A DNA stretch of 21,969 nt, from contig CAYTGL010000041.1 in assembly GCA_964437335.1 (NCBI GenBank), positions 1-21,969 on the forward strand, in the 5' to 3' direction. Source of the stretch: JAITWN01 sp964437335 (GTDB lineage: Bacteria; Pseudomonadota; Gammaproteobacteria; SZUA-140). A model generated the notes under the pieces. That model made no database searches. It was not told the origin of the DNA and was given only the letters and a program-made list of their open reading frames with translations. Made by a program: the position numbers and the translations under genes. The first letter of the stretch is position 1; each line of letters starts with the position of its first letter. Shown piece after piece: positions 20,690 through 21,969 of this stretch.

Positions 20690-21969
20690 TCATCGACGTT
20701 TCTTTCTTCTCTTCTTTTTCGCCTGTCTAATTCGCTTACGGAGATGTCTTGGATCGCCGAGATTCCTTTGACGACCTTCGTCGTGCCGTTTCCTCTCTCG
20801 CTCCTTCCGTTCGTACTCAGCCTTCAGCGACGACACTTCTTCTTTGTGTTTGCGTTCAGCATCATTTTTCTGGCGCACGGCTGCCTTAAGACGCTCTTCC
20901 GCTCTCCGAGCTGCCGTCCAACCCAACTGTTCAACAAACAGAGGCTTCTCATTATCAGGGGTTCTCTGGAATGCCTTTAGGATGGACTCACGGTCAGACT
21001 GTTGGTCTTTTACAGACTTGTCTGTCGCCTTAACGTAATTATCCATTTCGCGAGCGAGAGTCGCATTTGCTTCCGAGATGGCGGGCTTGAAGTATTGCCG
21101 ATAGGCAGACTCATCAACTACTGAGATTCCCGCCGAGTAGAAGGTTGTCGTGATCCCACGAAAAACAGCTTCTGCATCAATTACGTCGCCGCTCATGTAG
21201 GCAAGGTGGTTGTGCAGAGTCTCTGGATACCATGTGATGAGGCCATCGGTGTTCTGGTACAGGTAATCGAGAAGACGACTCGTGCTAACAAAGAAAGCCC
21301 GCTTGATTGAGGCATCGCCTCGAAACCCGTTCTTCCGCACGCACCGGAGAATATGCAATGCCTCTCCCTCAGCCTTCGCCTGAACGTCACCCGCTCGGTC
21401 TGTCCCTGCTCTGACTCGTTCTTCGAGAATCTGGCCAGAAAGCTCGTCGATACTGCCATCCTCAGCGGGGTCAACATCAGAGGGGGAGATTACCTCGATA
21501 CCGTGGGACTGGATGGCATCCTGCAATCCTGCTCCCACTTCGTATCCAATCGTACCGAGGAACTCGGACATGCTTCGCCATTGGCCTGCGACATGTCCCT
21601 CAACAAAGGCATCAACGAATGGATTTTCCGAATAGTCGGGGCGTCGTGTGACTTCCAGCAACGCTTGACGCTCTTCCCCATCCAGAACATCTTTCAGTTG
21701 ATGTTGCATCCAGCCCAATGCCCGATCCACCTCCGATACAAGCTTGGGAGTTGTCACAGCCTGAATGCCCAGTGCTTTGAATTTGGCGATAAGCCCCGAG
21801 ATAAACGAGTGTTGGACCGAATGGCGCGCCAAAAACGGCATGAGGATATTCGAGTCCAGGAGCCATAACGTCCCCTGGGCGAGTTTTCGCCTGATTTCTT
21901 GCCCGGAAGGGTCTATTCCAAACATGTGGTACGCGAAGAAGCCTTGAGCCAGATGAGCAAGGTAGTTCT
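20690..21969 (-). CDS. PIN-like domain protein with basic coiled tail (5' end cut by window)
   Basis: Partial: the frame is open to the window edge (about 14 residues, ending AQGFFAYH, precede the first in-frame ATG at 21925), so the true start may lie outside. From that ATG 411 aa are visible. LLDSNILMPFLA near residue 24 is the first-strand signature of a PIN-like nuclease, with later acidic residues in LVSEVDRALGW. The last 100 residues are a Lys/Arg/Glu-rich coiled coil ending in a cluster of Arg/Lys, which suggests nucleic-acid or ribosome binding. It ends 61 bases before the methyltransferase gene and is on the same strand, so likely in that operon. The acidic set is not fully assigned; a non-catalytic PIN fold is possible. 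Confidence 0.65.
   Translation of the reverse strand, partial: NYLAHLAQGFFAYHMFGIDPSGQEIRRKLAQGTLWLLDSNILMPFLARHSVQHSFISGLIAKFKALGIQAVTTPKLVSEVDRALGWMQHQLKDVLDGEERQALLEVTRRPDYSENPFVDAFVEGHVAGQWRSMSEFLGTIGYEVGAGLQDAIQSHGIEVISPSDVDPAEDGSIDELSGQILEERVRAGTDRAGDVQAKAEGEALHILRCVRKNGFRGDASIKRAFFVSTSRLLDYLYQNTDGLITWYPETLHNHLAYMSGDVIDAEAVFRGITTTFYSAGISVVDESAYRQYFKPAISEANATLAREMDNYVKATDKSVKDQQSDRESILKAFQRTPDNEKPLFVEQLGWTAARRAEERLKAAVRQKNDAERKHKEEVSSLKAEYERKERERKRHDEGRQRNLGDPRHLRKRIRQAKKKRRKKRR

Noticed and set aside
1..21969. CRISPR arrays, tRNA/rRNA genes, insertion sequences
   Set aside because: No regularly spaced repeats, no cloverleaf or rRNA-like stretch noticed, and no transposase-like protein in either strand.

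Overview
The window is about 22 kb of GC-rich bacterial DNA that reads as accessory or mobile DNA carrying a defence island. No housekeeping genes, rRNA, tRNA, CRISPR array or transposase were found. The host cannot be fixed from the sequence. The codon use and several small hypothetical families (the 85-aa and 70-aa proteins and the 77-aa DUF2188 protein) remind me of Planctomycetota, but that is a low-confidence impression.

Layout. (1) 1-4320, plus strand: a VirD4/TraD-like coupling ATPase, a membrane-anchored coiled-coil protein directly behind it, and a 91-aa mobile-element protein behind a large hairpin leader. This looks like the edge of a conjugative element. (2) 4538-7539, minus strand: a CBASS operon made of a small DUF2188 protein, an HNH-SAVED nuclease (Cap5 type) and a CD-NTase with a C-terminal AGS-C domain. 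The last two overlap as ATGA. (3) 7620-9552: a compact divergent control region, then a plus-strand pair made of an Xre HTH fused to an ImmA/IrrE metallopeptidase, and a PIN ribonuclease. (4) 9553-12352: a structured intergenic stretch, a three-gene minus-strand cluster (DUF932 protein and two small proteins), and a plus-strand Xre/MbcA-ParS-like antitoxin with no toxin next to it. (5) 12833-21969, minus strand: a tight operon, in transcription order, of a PIN-like protein (cut by the window end), a DUF1156 Zn-finger DNA methyltransferase, a two-TM class 3 lipase, a 171-aa unknown and a SNF2/RapA-type helicase.

How it may work together. CBASS: the CD-NTase makes a cyclic oligonucleotide that SAVED senses, which unleashes the HNH nuclease. 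The divergent Xre-ImmA/IrrE fusion has the domains of the known CBASS regulators CapH (HTH repressor) and CapP (ImmA/IrrE peptidase) in one chain. A perfect 17-bp palindrome overlaps the predicted CBASS promoter. The rightmost operon has the modification-plus-translocase logic of DISARM-like systems, but with a membrane lipase and a PIN-like nuclease in place of the usual partners. It is the best candidate here for an undescribed system. A third theme is post-transcriptional: three leaders, and possibly a fourth, place the ribosome binding site in the 3' arm of a large inverted repeat.
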